Source: Candidatus Gemmiger faecavium (GTDB taxonomy: Bacteria; Bacillota; Clostridia; Oscillospirales; Ruminococcaceae). From it: a DNA stretch of 64,000 nt. The notes beneath the pieces are model-generated. The model was not told where the DNA came from. It ran no database searches and worked only from the letters and a program-made list of their open reading frames with translations. The stretch spans positions 89,248 to 153,247 of the forward strand of contig DXFO01000009.1 in NCBI GenBank assembly GCA_019114415.1, in the 5' to 3' direction. The position numbers and the translations under genes are program-made. Positions 25,205 through 33,061 of the stretch are shown here, piece by piece (within the stretch, counting starts at the first letter, position 1; each line of letters begins with the position of its first letter).

Positions 25205-26632
25205 ATGAATTGGATGGAAAGGATGAGGACCATGTTGCAGACCTGGCTGGAGATCCAGCCGGCCCAGGGCCGCCGGATGAGCATCCGGGAGCCGGTGGGC
25301 CACGGAGCCAATGTGCTGCGCAACCGGGTTTGGTACCGGGGCGACGCCAGCGAGCTGGACCAGCTGTTCAAGCAGCTGGGGGAGGATGCCGTGGGCCGGG
25401 CAAGGTTCTGGGCGGCGGCTCCCGAAAGTGAAAACCTGCGCAAGGCCCACAGCGGCCTGCCCGCCGTGATGGCCGACACGCTGGCAGGCATCGTGCGGGC
25501 GGATCTGGGGGAACTGACCTTTGAGGACCCCCAGGCCGCTGCCCGCTGGCAGGCCATTGCCCGGGACAACGACTTTGACGCCCTGGTGGGCCGGGCGGTG
25601 TCCGAGTGTCTGGTCACCGGAGACGGGGCCTTCAAGATCAGTCTGGACCCCCAGGCGGCGGAGGGGCCGATCCTGGAATTTTACGGCGCGGACCGGGTGG
25701 AGTATACCCGCCGCCACGGCCGTGTCACTGGAGTGGATTTTCTGACCCCGGTGGGACGCAAAGGCAGGGTGCTGTACGAGGAATACCGCCCCGGCAGCGT
25801 GACCTACCGGCTGGAGGCGGAGGGCAAACCGGTTCCTCTCTCTGCCGAGGAGGAGTGCGCCGGGCTGCAGAATACCGCCTTTGACCCGGCGGTATCCCTG
25901 GCCGTGCCGCTGATGTTCTGGCCCAGCGCCCGCTGGCCGGGACGTGGGGCGTCCATTTTTGACAAGAAAAACGACGCCTTTGACGCTCACGACGAGATCA
26001 TCAGCCAGTGGCTGGACGCCGTGCGGGCCGGGCGGGTGCAGCGGTACATTCCCGAGTGCCTGATCCCCCGGGACCCCGAGACGGGAGCACTGCGGGTGCC
26101 GGGACGCTTTGGGGCCAGCTTTGTCAAGATCGCCTCCAGTGATCGGGAGAACGCCGCCGACCGCATCGAGACGGTGCAGCCGGAGATCCGCTACGAGGCC
26201 TTTGAGAGCGCCTACGCGGCCACCCTTGACCTGTGTCTGCAGGGAGTGCTCAGTCCGGCGACGCTGGGCATCGACCTGGGACGGATGGCTTCCGCCGAGG
26301 CACAGCGGGAGAAAAAGGACGTGACCGGCTTTACCCGCAATGCCATTACGGCGGCGCTGGAAAAGACCCTGCCACTGCTGGCCCAGGCGGCCTTGCAGGC
26401 CCAGGATCTGGCCGAGGGCCGCGCCCCCGGCCATTACCCTGCCCAGGCGGGCTTTGGAGAGTACGCCGCGCCCTCCTTTGAGGAGAGGGTCAAAACGGTG
26501 GCCCAGGCGGCGGAGGCAGGCATCATGAGCGTGGAGGCCCAGGTGGATGAGCTGTGGGGCGCCAGCAAGGACGATGCCTGGAAAGCGACCGAGGCGGAGC
26601 GCATCCGCAGTGAGCGGACTGCGGCGGGCTGA
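25205..26632 (+). CDS. Phage portal protein
   Basis: 475 aa, normal for portals of siphophages infecting Firmicutes (A118/SPP1-like). The N-terminal region ANVLRNRVWYRGDASELDQL, the central FYGADRVEYTRRHGRVTGVD and the C-terminal helical part with VDELWGASKDDAWK are consistent with the clip, wing and crown layout. Twelve copies would form the DNA entry ring. AGGAGG precedes the ATG 17 bases after the terminase stop. Confidence 0.85.
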   Translation: MNWMERMRTMLQTWLEIQPAQGRRMSIREPVGHGANVLRNRVWYRGDASELDQLFKQLGEDAVGRARFWAAAPESENLRKAHSGLPAVMADTLAGIVRADLGELTFEDPQAAARWQAIARDNDFDALVGRAVSECLVTGDGAFKISLDPQAAEGPILEFYGADRVEYTRRHGRVTGVDFLTPVGRKGRVLYEEYRPGSVTYRLEAEGKPVPLSAEEECAGLQNTAFDPAVSLAVPLMFWPSARWPGRGASIFDKKNDAFDAHDEIISQWLDAVRAGRVQRYIPECLIPRDPETGALRVPGRFGASFVKIASSDRENAADRIETVQPEIRYEAFESAYAATLDLCLQGVLSPATLGIDLGRMASAEAQREKKDVTGFTRNAITAALEKTLPLLAQAALQAQDLAEGRAPGHYPAQAGFGEYAAPSFEERVKTVAQAAEAGIMSVEAQVDELWGASKDDAWKATEAERIRSERTAAG

Positions 26633-26729
26633 AGCCCGGCAAATCATCAGGAGCGAAGGGGCGGCAGGGCCGGTTGGTCCGCTGCCCTTTTGTGATACAA
26701 AAGCCCCACGGGCGGAAAGGAGAAGGAAC

Positions 26730-27224
26730 ATGACCGACAAGGAAAAGGACAAAAAGCCCGGCCCCGAGCAGGCGGTACCCGAGACCGACAAGGCGGAGGC
26801 CCCGGAAACTCCCGGTGCACAGCAGCCGGAGGAGACCGAACCGGCGGAGGAAGCTGCGGAGGAGGAACCCGCCGAGCCTGCCGGACCCCGGGAGGAGGAC
26901 GGCAGTGCGGCGCGCATCGCCGAGCTGGAGCGGGAGCTTCTGCAGGCGCGGTGCCGTCTGGCGGCCTACGCGGCGGGGGTGGACCCCGAACTGGCGGAGG
27001 ATGCCGTGACTCTGGCCATCGGAGCAGCACAGCGGGAGGGAGAAGTGACCGAGGAGAGCGTGACCCGTGCCATGGCAGGGGTGCTCCAGCGGCACCCTGA
27101 CTGGAAGAACGGCGGCCGGAACATGGCGGGCTTCCGCCTGGGAGCCGACACCGACCCTGCTGCCATCCCTGCACCCGGCGGTGAGCCGGAACCCGAAAAG
27201 CGGCGCTGGAACCGCTTTAAGTGA
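26730..27224 (+). CDS. Phage scaffold-like protein
   Basis: 164 aa. The N-terminal 60 residues are almost entirely Glu, Pro, Ala and Lys (disordered); a helical segment follows (IAELERELLQARCRLAAYAA, about 70-90), and a short basic C-terminus ends in KRRWNRFK. This acidic, coiled-coil build with a basic tail and its place between portal and capsid match a scaffolding protein that guides head assembly. No protease gene is present nearby. AAGGAGAAGG precedes the ATG. Confidence 0.7.
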   Translation: MTDKEKDKKPGPEQAVPETDKAEAPETPGAQQPEETEPAEEAAEEEPAEPAGPREEDGSAARIAELERELLQARCRLAAYAAGVDPELAEDAVTLAIGAAQREGEVTEESVTRAMAGVLQRHPDWKNGGRNMAGFRLGADTDPAAIPAPGGEPEPEKRRWNRFK

Positions 27225-27251
27225 CCCAAACAAAGAAAGGATGGATGATAC

Positions 27252-28190
27252 ATGCCCAATACCGTGAACTATGCTGAAAGCTGGCAGTCGGAACTGCTGG
27301 AGGTCATGACCCAGAACGCCCTGTGCGGCCCCTTTGTCACCGACAACGTCCGCTGGCTGGACGCCAAGACCTTCCATTTTACCCAGATGTCGGTGTCCGG
27401 CTACAAGAACCACAGCCGTGACGGCGGCTGGAACCGCGGCAACGTGACCCAGACCGACCACGCCTATGTGGTCACCCACGACCGCGATGTGGAGTTCCTC
27501 ATCGACCGCGCCGACGTGGATGAGAGCAACTCCGCCGCATCGGTGATGAACATTTCCCGCACCTTTGAGCAGACCCAGGCCGCCCCCGAAGCGGACGCCC
27601 TGTTCTTCTCCAAGGTGGCGGCGGCCGCCAAGAAAGAGTCGGGCTACAACAGCTCCACCGCTGCCGCCGACTTTACCCCCGAGGCGGTCTTTGGCAAGCT
27701 CAAGACCATGCTGGCCGCCGGCAAGCTGCGCCGTTACCGCGCCCGCGGGGCCCTCATCGCCTATGTGTCCAGTGCCGTCATGAACGCTCTGGAGCAGGCC
27801 CCCGAGCTGACCCACACCATCGAGCTGACCCGCATCGCCGACGGCGGTACCGGCATCGAGACCCGCGTCACCGAGATCGACGGCGTGCCCATCATGGAAG
27901 TGGTGGACGACGAGGTCTTTTACGATGACTTCAAGTTCGACGGGGAGGATGGCGGCTTTGCCCCGGCATCCGGCGCGCACAAGATCAACGTGCTCATTGC
28001 CAGCCCCCTGACCACCAAGCTGGTGCCCAAGATCTCCAGCATCTACTTCTTTGCTCCGGGCGGCCACGCCGAGGGCGACGGCTACCTCTACCAGAACCGC
28101 GCGCTGAGCGACGTCTTTACCTTCCCCAACGGCAAGGACGGCAAGATCGACAGCGTCTACGTGGACATCGACACCTCTGCCGTGTCCTGA
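27252..28190 (+). CDS. Phage major capsid protein
   Basis: 312 aa, suited to an HK97-type fold. It begins NTVNYAESWQSELLEVM, contains the loop VSGYKNHSRDGGWNRG and the acidic DVEFLIDRADVDESNSA, and ends FTFPNGKDGKIDSVYVDID, a pattern common in capsid proteins of Clostridia prophages. Codon bias is the strongest in the module, as expected for the most abundant protein. It follows the scaffold by 27 bases with AAAGGATGG before the ATG. Confidence 0.82.
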   Translation: MPNTVNYAESWQSELLEVMTQNALCGPFVTDNVRWLDAKTFHFTQMSVSGYKNHSRDGGWNRGNVTQTDHAYVVTHDRDVEFLIDRADVDESNSAASVMNISRTFEQTQAAPEADALFFSKVAAAAKKESGYNSSTAAADFTPEAVFGKLKTMLAAGKLRRYRARGALIAYVSSAVMNALEQAPELTHTIELTRIADGGTGIETRVTEIDGVPIMEVVDDEVFYDDFKFDGEDGGFAPASGAHKINVLIASPLTTKLVPKISSIYFFAPGGHAEGDGYLYQNRALSDVFTFPNGKDGKIDSVYVDIDTSAVS

Positions 28191-28203
28191 GGACGGTGAG
28201 ACG

Positions 28204-28587
28204 ATGGCGCTGCAAAGCTATGCCGCCCGGCAGGACTATGAGGAACTGTACGGCGCGGACGAGACCCTGACCGGGGAGGACCTGGACCGGGCGCTGTGGC
28301 AGGCCAGCCGGGACGCCGACCGGCTGACCCTGGGACGCATCGAGGCGGCGGGCGGGGCAGAAGCTCTGCCCGAGCGCGCCGCCGAACTGGTGCGCCGGGC
28401 CGTCTGCGTCCAGGCAAACTGGCTGCTGGAGGAGGGCTCGGCCTGGCGGCAGGGCCTGAAACAGTACGACGTGGGCGGGGTGAGCATGACCTTTGAGGGT
28501 ACTGCCGCCCGGGACTGCGGTATCTGCACCGGGATGCGGGAGCTGTTGCTCCTGAGCGGCCTTTGCTGCCGCGGGGTGGGACCATGA
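28204..28587 (+). CDS. Phage head-tail connector (adaptor) protein
   Basis: 127 aa, mainly helical, starting AARQDYEELYGADETLTGED and including LEEGSAWRQGLKQYDVGG. Position directly after the capsid gene and its size match the gp6/gp15-type adaptor that docks onto the portal. Its stop overlaps the next start in the form ATGA. Confidence 0.65.
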   Translation: MALQSYAARQDYEELYGADETLTGEDLDRALWQASRDADRLTLGRIEAAGGAEALPERAAELVRRAVCVQANWLLEEGSAWRQGLKQYDVGGVSMTFEGTAARDCGICTGMRELLLLSGLCCRGVGP

Positions 28588-28964
28588 GCCGCCGCTGGCC
28601 GAAACTGGTGCGGCCGGAACTTTGCCGCACCCCCGTGACCGTGACGCTGACCGACGGGGAAAACGCCGACGGCGCCCCCGACGGGGTGCTGGTGCTGTCC
28701 CTGATGTGCCGTCTGGACGACGCGCCCCAGGAGAACATCAGCCCCAACCGGGATTTCGGCGACGGTGCGCGGCGGAGCATCAACGCCGAGCGTGTGGTGC
28801 GCAGACGGGGAGGCACCGCGCTGTTTGACGGCGACATCGCCCCGGAGCGGGAGGTGCTGACCGGCAGCGTGGAGATCGGCGGGCAAAGCTGGCGCATCGA
28901 GGCAGCGGCCAAGGCACGCAATCCCGACGGCAGCGTGAACTACACCCGGCTGACACTGGCGTAA
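28584..28964 (+). CDS. Phage head-closure/minor capsid protein
   Basis: 126 aa, beta-rich, with DGVLVLSLMCRLDDAPQENI and a C-terminus VEIGGQSWRIEAAAKARNPD. The position as the second connector gene and the beta-barrel-like pattern suggest a head-closure or stopper protein. It overlaps the previous gene by 4 bases and reads into the next with a 16-base gap. Confidence 0.6.
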   Translation: MSRRWPKLVRPELCRTPVTVTLTDGENADGAPDGVLVLSLMCRLDDAPQENISPNRDFGDGARRSINAERVVRRRGGTALFDGDIAPEREVLTGSVEIGGQSWRIEAAAKARNPDGSVNYTRLTLA

Positions 28965-28980
28965 AAGGGGAGGAAACGAC

Positions 28981-29382
28981 ATGACGCTGAAACAGTTGTA
29001 CGGCTGGCTGGCTCCGCGCTTTGACCGGCCGGAGTATGTGCGCCTGGGCAGCGTGGATGGCAGCAAACCCTATTTCCTGGGCATCTTTGACGACCGGGAG
29101 GAAAAGACGGAGGGGCGGGCGAAGGTCTGCCTGGGGGGAGCGGAATGCACCCACTGGGATGTGATGACCGCCCGGCTGCTGCTGCGCTGGGGTCAGAGCC
29201 AGCCCGAGGCCGAAGCCCAGGCCCAAAAGCTGTGGGCCATGTTTTACGGCCAGACCGGGCTGACCATGGACAGCGCGCTGGTCTTTTGGGCCGACCCGGG
29301 GGCCGGCCCCGTGCCTTTGGGCAAGGGCGGAGACGGGGTATTTGAGTACCTGATCCGGGTACAGCTTTATTACGGGCGCTGA
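28981..29382 (+). CDS. Phage minor capsid/tail terminator protein
   Basis: 133 aa alpha/beta protein: MTLKQLYGWLAPRFDRPEYV, then AQAQKLWAMFYGQTGLTMDS, ending VFEYLIRVQLYYGR. This length and ending fit the family of tail-terminator or tail-completion proteins that cap the tail tube beneath the head. GGGGAGG precedes the ATG. The next gene is the tail tube protein, consistent with the role. Confidence 0.65.
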   Translation: MTLKQLYGWLAPRFDRPEYVRLGSVDGSKPYFLGIFDDREEKTEGRAKVCLGGAECTHWDVMTARLLLRWGQSQPEAEAQAQKLWAMFYGQTGLTMDSALVFWADPGAGPVPLGKGGDGVFEYLIRVQLYYGR

Positions 29383-29428
29383 AACACGCCCGTATCTCAA
29401 AAGAAAATGACAAAAGGAGTGAAGGCAA

Positions 29429-29878
29429 ATGGCAAGAACCGGCGTTTACCCGGTGTTTGAAAACAAGTTCAAGATCGGAACCAAGGGCAGGACCAGCATC
29501 GATGACGACATGAAGGCGGTGTCCAGCCTGGAGACCTTCTCGGTGGAGATCGACGGCAACGTGGAGGAATGGTCCCCCATGGAGGCGGAAGGCTGGAAGC
29601 GCCGCATGGTCACGGGCAAGAGCCTGACCATCACCCTGTCCGGCAAGCGGGAGATCGGCGACGAGGGCAACGACTATGTGGCCTCCAACGCCTGGGGCAC
29701 CGGCAGCGACTGCGACACCAAGTTTGAGTGGGAGTTCCCCGACGGGGCCAAGCTGGCCTTTGACTGTGTGCTCAGCGTGACCAACCCCGGCAGCGGCGAC
29801 GCTACCGACGTGGCGGCTCTGGAATTTGAGGTGCACAGCGACGGCAAGCCCACCTATACCCCGGCGGCTGCGGGCTGA
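29429..29878 (+). CDS. Phage major tail tube protein
   Basis: 149 aa, beta-rich, with SLETFSVEIDGNVEEWSPME, TGKSLTITLSGKREIGDEGN and a C-terminal VAALEFEVHSDGKPTY. These match tail tube proteins of siphophages, which stack as hexamers along the tape measure. No sheath gene follows, so the tail is non-contractile. AAAGGAG precedes the ATG. Confidence 0.82.
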   Translation: MARTGVYPVFENKFKIGTKGRTSIDDDMKAVSSLETFSVEIDGNVEEWSPMEAEGWKRRMVTGKSLTITLSGKREIGDEGNDYVASNAWGTGSDCDTKFEWEFPDGAKLAFDCVLSVTNPGSGDATDVAALEFEVHSDGKPTYTPAAAG

Positions 29879-29929
29879 TCCGGACAAAGACAAATTGACA
29901 GAAGGGAACGGGGCGCTGGCCCCGATGGG

Positions 29930-30212
29930 AGCGCAAGTGACATAAGAAAACAAAGGTTTGAAAAAACTGCGGATCACCGCAAAATCGCTGCAAGGCGGCA
30001 GATGCAAGGCAGAGGGGCGTAACCTTGCCGTCCGAAAACGGCGGGCGGCATCTGCGCAGAGCGCAGACCGGTTTGGCCGGTCGAAAGCCCCACTGGGGCT
30101 TTCGTGGCTGTGCCATCCCGGCGTCCCTGCGTGGAACGCAAGACCCGATAACGCGGCAGATGCCGCCTTGCAGTTAGAATTTTGCGGCTTTGTTTTCTGA
30201 TGGAACAGCGCT
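29930..30212. repeat. Interspersed palindromic repeat, copy C (longest, with central addition)
   Basis: 283 bp. Outer ends AGCGCAAGTGACATAAGAAA and TTTTCTGATGGAACAGCGCT are inverted; the inner arms share CGCTGCAAGGCGGCAGATGC with copy B. About 100 extra bases fill the centre and form further hairpins: GACCGG/CCGGTC at 30066-30082 and a perfect GAAAGCCCC/GGGGCTTTC at 30083-30103. It interrupts the phage operon between the tail tube and chaperone genes without disrupting either. Open frames across it look spurious. Confidence 0.85.
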
Positions 30213-30245
30213 GTGGGTGGGAAAATCATTTTACAGGAGGATACC

Positions 30246-30572
30246 ATGGGGAAACTGTATACCCTTGACGACAAACTTTTGACCGAAGTCCCCGAGGTGC
30301 GTGTGGGGGACAAGGTCTATCCGGTGGACAACCGCCAGAAAACGGTGATGCAGATCCAGCGGGTGATGGCAAAGGCGGACGCCGAACCGGAGGCGCAGCT
30401 GAGCGAGGCCTTCCGGCTGGCGCTGGGCGGCCAGGCTGCTAAAGAACTGGAGGAGAAAAATCTGCCCTACCCGGCGGTACAGGAACTGTTTGCCCTGGTG
30501 CTGGCCGCGGTGACCGGCGAGGAGGCCGAGGTCGTCCGCCGGCGATTTCGCACCGCACGGGAACAGGTCTGA
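30246..30572 (+). CDS. Phage tail assembly chaperone, first frame (gpG-like)
   Basis: 108 aa. It has an acidic, helical build with MGKLYTLDDKLLTEVPEVRV, the heptad-like QIQRVMAKADAEPEAQLSEA and NLPYPAVQELFALVLAAVTG. Its position between tail tube and tape measure and the overlapping second frame are the hallmark of the gpG/gpGT pair that wraps the tape measure during assembly. ACAGGAGG precedes the ATG, the only sequence between repeat C and the gene. Confidence 0.75.
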   Translation: MGKLYTLDDKLLTEVPEVRVGDKVYPVDNRQKTVMQIQRVMAKADAEPEAQLSEAFRLALGGQAAKELEEKNLPYPAVQELFALVLAAVTGEEAEVVRRRFRTAREQV

Positions 30573-30948
30573 ACCGGTTTTTGCCGGGCAGGTCCCCTAC
30601 GATCTGCTGTTTGACGAGGACGCTCTTTTGCAGAGCGTGGCGGCCCAGTACGGTGTGCTGCCCGCCGTCCAGAGGGAACTGCCCTGGCCGGAATGGGAGC
30701 GCCTGGTGTCCGGCCTGATGGAGGATACCCCCCTGGGGAAGCTGGTGGCGGTGCGCACCGAGCGTGACCCCGCCGCTTTGCGGCGGATGACGCCCTGGCA
30801 GCGTAAGGCCCGGCGGGACTGGAACCGCTTTCTGGCCCGGCGGGCGGGGCAGACCAAGCCGGACACCGGGGCGCAGCGGGCCTTGCAGGTACAGCTGGCG
30901 CGGATGTTCGGCGGGGAGACGGCAGAGACCAAACGGAAACAAGGCTGA
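30514..30948 (+). CDS. Tail assembly chaperone second frame (Gp15-like), probably made by ribosomal frameshift
   Basis: Open from 30514 in the frame +1 (or -2) to the previous gene, overlapping its last 59 bases. There is no ATG; the first usable start is TTG at 30628 with GAGGA upstream, but the open frame reads sensibly from further back (PVFAGQVPYDLLFDEDALLQ). The conserved part is WERLVSGLMEDTPLGKLVAV then MTPWQRKARRDWNRFLA, like the Gp15 family of Firmicute phages. Either a programmed frameshift joins it to the gpG-like frame, or it starts at TTG. The exact start is unknown. Confidence 0.7.
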   Translation, partial: PARRPRSSAGDFAPHGNRSEPVFAGQVPYDLLFDEDALLQSVAAQYGVLPAVQRELPWPEWERLVSGLMEDTPLGKLVAVRTERDPAALRRMTPWQRKARRDWNRFLARRAGQTKPDTGAQRALQVQLARMFGGETAETKRKQG

Positions 30949-30962
30949 AAGGAGGAACGGCG

Positions 30963-32684
30963 GTGGCGGAAAAACTGTACAAAGCCAAAACCGAAAAATA
31001 TGAACTGCCCTCCGTGGGGAGGGACGGGTGGCGGGCCGCAGCCGCCGCGGCGGCTGCAACGCTGCGCCCGGCAGCGGCTGCGGCCGGAAGCATGACAAAG
31101 ATGGAGAGCGCGGCCCAGGGGGCGGCGTCCGCCATGAAGGCGGCGGCATCCGCCGCGGCAAAAACGGCCACGGCCACCGCAAAGGCGGCAGCGTCGGCGG
31201 CGCGGTACACCGCCAGCTTTGACGAGCTGGAAAAACTGCCCGCCGCGGCAAAAACATCGGGTTCGGGCTCGGGGGCGAGTTCGTCCAAGGGCAAAAATCC
31301 CAAGGAGGACGGCGGAGAGGACGGCGCGGCGCAGCTGAGCCTGTGGGACCGCATCCGGGCCGCCGCGGCCCAGTTCTGGGCCTGGTGGAACAGCCTGACC
31401 GAGACGGGACGTGCGGCTTGGGCCACCGCCTGGGCAAGCATCCGGGAGACGGCGGCGGGTGCCTGGGCGGGGATCACATCGGCGGCGTCAGGACTCTGGC
31501 AGGGAACGCTGCTGCCTTTTCTGACCTGGCTAGCGGGAGTGTTTGCGCCGGGTATCTACAACAGCTTTTCCACCGCCGTGGCGCCCATCGCGTCGGGGGT
31601 GCTGACCACCCTCGTGAACGCTTTCGTGACCGCCTTCCAGACCGGATGCACCCTGGTGTCCCAGGCGGTGTCCAGCGTGCTGGTGCCTGCCCTGGAACTG
31701 CTGCTGACCATCTGGAACGGCATGATGGCGGGCATCTCGGCGGCGTGGACCACCTGGGGACAGCCCATTCTGGACGGGGTGACGCTGGGGGTGCAGAACC
31801 TGATGCTGCTGGTGACCAACCTGTGGCAGAGCGTGCTGCAGCCGGTGCTGACGGCGTTTCTGGCGGCGGTGGAATCGCTGTGGAACGAACACTTGCTGCC
31901 CCTGTGGAACCAGGCTTTGCAGCTGCTGGGGGCGGGGCAGACCATGGTGCTCAACTACTGGAACAACATCCTGATGCCCTTCCTCAACTGGATGGCGGAG
32001 ACGTTCGGCCCGCTGGTGGCCCAGGTGCTTATCGTGGCGGGGCAGGCGGCAACGTCCGCGGCGGCTTTGATGAGCGAGGCCGCCCGGGTCATTCTGACAG
32101 TATTCACCGGCGTGGCCGAGTTCATGTCCAACGTCTTTGCGGGCAACTGGGCCGCCGCCTGGGAGAGCGTGCGCGCCACCGTGGACAGCGTGTGGACGTC
32201 CATTCAGGACCTTGTCCGCACGGCGGTCAATGGGGTCATCGGTTTCGTGAACGGGATGCTCAGCGCCATTGCGGCGGGCATCAATGCGGTGGCGGATGCT
32301 CTCAACAGCCTGTCCTTTACGGTGCCTGACTGGGTGCCGGGGCTGGGCGGGTCCCATATCGGGTTTTCCATCGGCCATGTGGCGGCGCCCCAGATCCCCA
32401 TGCTGGCGTCCGGCGGTGTCATCCGCCAGCCCACTCTGGCCATGATGGGCGAGTACCCCGGGGCGGCTTCCGACCCTGAGATCGCGGCGCCCCAGTCGGC
32501 CATCGCCCGGGCGGTATCCGATGCCAACGGCGACGTGGTGGATGCCGTTCTCACTGCGGCCCAGCAGATCATTCAGGCCATCCGGGAAAACGGCGGGGAG
32601 ATCGTCATCGGGGATGAGGTCATCGGCCGGGCGGCCCGGCGCTACAACGACCGCAGAGCGGTCATGACGGGAGGTGTGGTATGA
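30963..32684 (+). CDS. Phage tail tape measure protein (short)
   Basis: 573 aa, GTG start with AAAGGAGG upstream. The N-terminal 120 residues are extremely Ala-rich and helical, followed by a Ser/Gly linker (about 100-110). Repeated amphipathic and membrane-like helices rich in Trp occupy 130-430, and a C-terminal globular part begins near LSFTVPDWVPGLGGSHIGFS with ASGGVIRQPTLAMMGEYPGA, typical of tape measure C-termini. At roughly 1.5 angstrom per residue, a known rule, the tail would be about 85 nm. No peptidoglycan hydrolase domain is visible. Confidence 0.85.
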   Translation: MAEKLYKAKTEKYELPSVGRDGWRAAAAAAAATLRPAAAAAGSMTKMESAAQGAASAMKAAASAAAKTATATAKAAASAARYTASFDELEKLPAAAKTSGSGSGASSSKGKNPKEDGGEDGAAQLSLWDRIRAAAAQFWAWWNSLTETGRAAWATAWASIRETAAGAWAGITSAASGLWQGTLLPFLTWLAGVFAPGIYNSFSTAVAPIASGVLTTLVNAFVTAFQTGCTLVSQAVSSVLVPALELLLTIWNGMMAGISAAWTTWGQPILDGVTLGVQNLMLLVTNLWQSVLQPVLTAFLAAVESLWNEHLLPLWNQALQLLGAGQTMVLNYWNNILMPFLNWMAETFGPLVAQVLIVAGQAATSAAALMSEAARVILTVFTGVAEFMSNVFAGNWAAAWESVRATVDSVWTSIQDLVRTAVNGVIGFVNGMLSAIAAGINAVADALNSLSFTVPDWVPGLGGSHIGFSIGHVAAPQIPMLASGGVIRQPTLAMMGEYPGAASDPEIAAPQSAIARAVSDANGDVVDAVLTAAQQIIQAIRENGGEIVIGDEVIGRAARRYNDRRAVMTGGVV

Positions 32685-33049
32685 TCCGCACAAAAAGTAC
32701 ACAGTACACCATCGACGGCCAGCCCATGCCGGAACCGGATGAGGAGGCCGAACTGAGCTTTTCCGACCTGGATGCGTCGGACAGCGGCCGGACGGAGGAC
32801 GGCGTCATGCACCGTATCGTGGTGCGGGAGAAGGTGGCGACCTTCGGGTTTTCCTACGCCCTGCTGGACCGGGAGGACTATGCCTGTCTGGAAGGACTGA
32901 TGGCCGGCAAGGCACAGTTTGCCTTCGGCTACACCGGCTCCGACGGGCAGCCCCGCACCATCACGGCATACTGCTCCAAGACGAGCATCGTTCTGAAAAG
33001 CCGGAACGGGCTGTACAAAAATTACAAGTTCAACATCATCCAGTGCTGA
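32681..33049 (+). CDS. Phage tail protein, DUF6711-like
   Basis: 122 aa beta-rich protein with LSFSDLDASDSGRTEDGVMH and REKVATFGFSYALLDREDYA, ending KNYKFNIIQC. This pattern recurs after tape measure genes in Clostridia prophages (DUF6711-like, from memory). It probably forms part of the distal tail ring. It overlaps the tape measure stop by 4 bases. Confidence 0.65.
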   Translation: MIRTKSTQYTIDGQPMPEPDEEAELSFSDLDASDSGRTEDGVMHRIVVREKVATFGFSYALLDREDYACLEGLMAGKAQFAFGYTGSDGQPRTITAYCSKTSIVLKSRNGLYKNYKFNIIQC

Positions 33050-33061
33050 GGGGGTGGCGGA

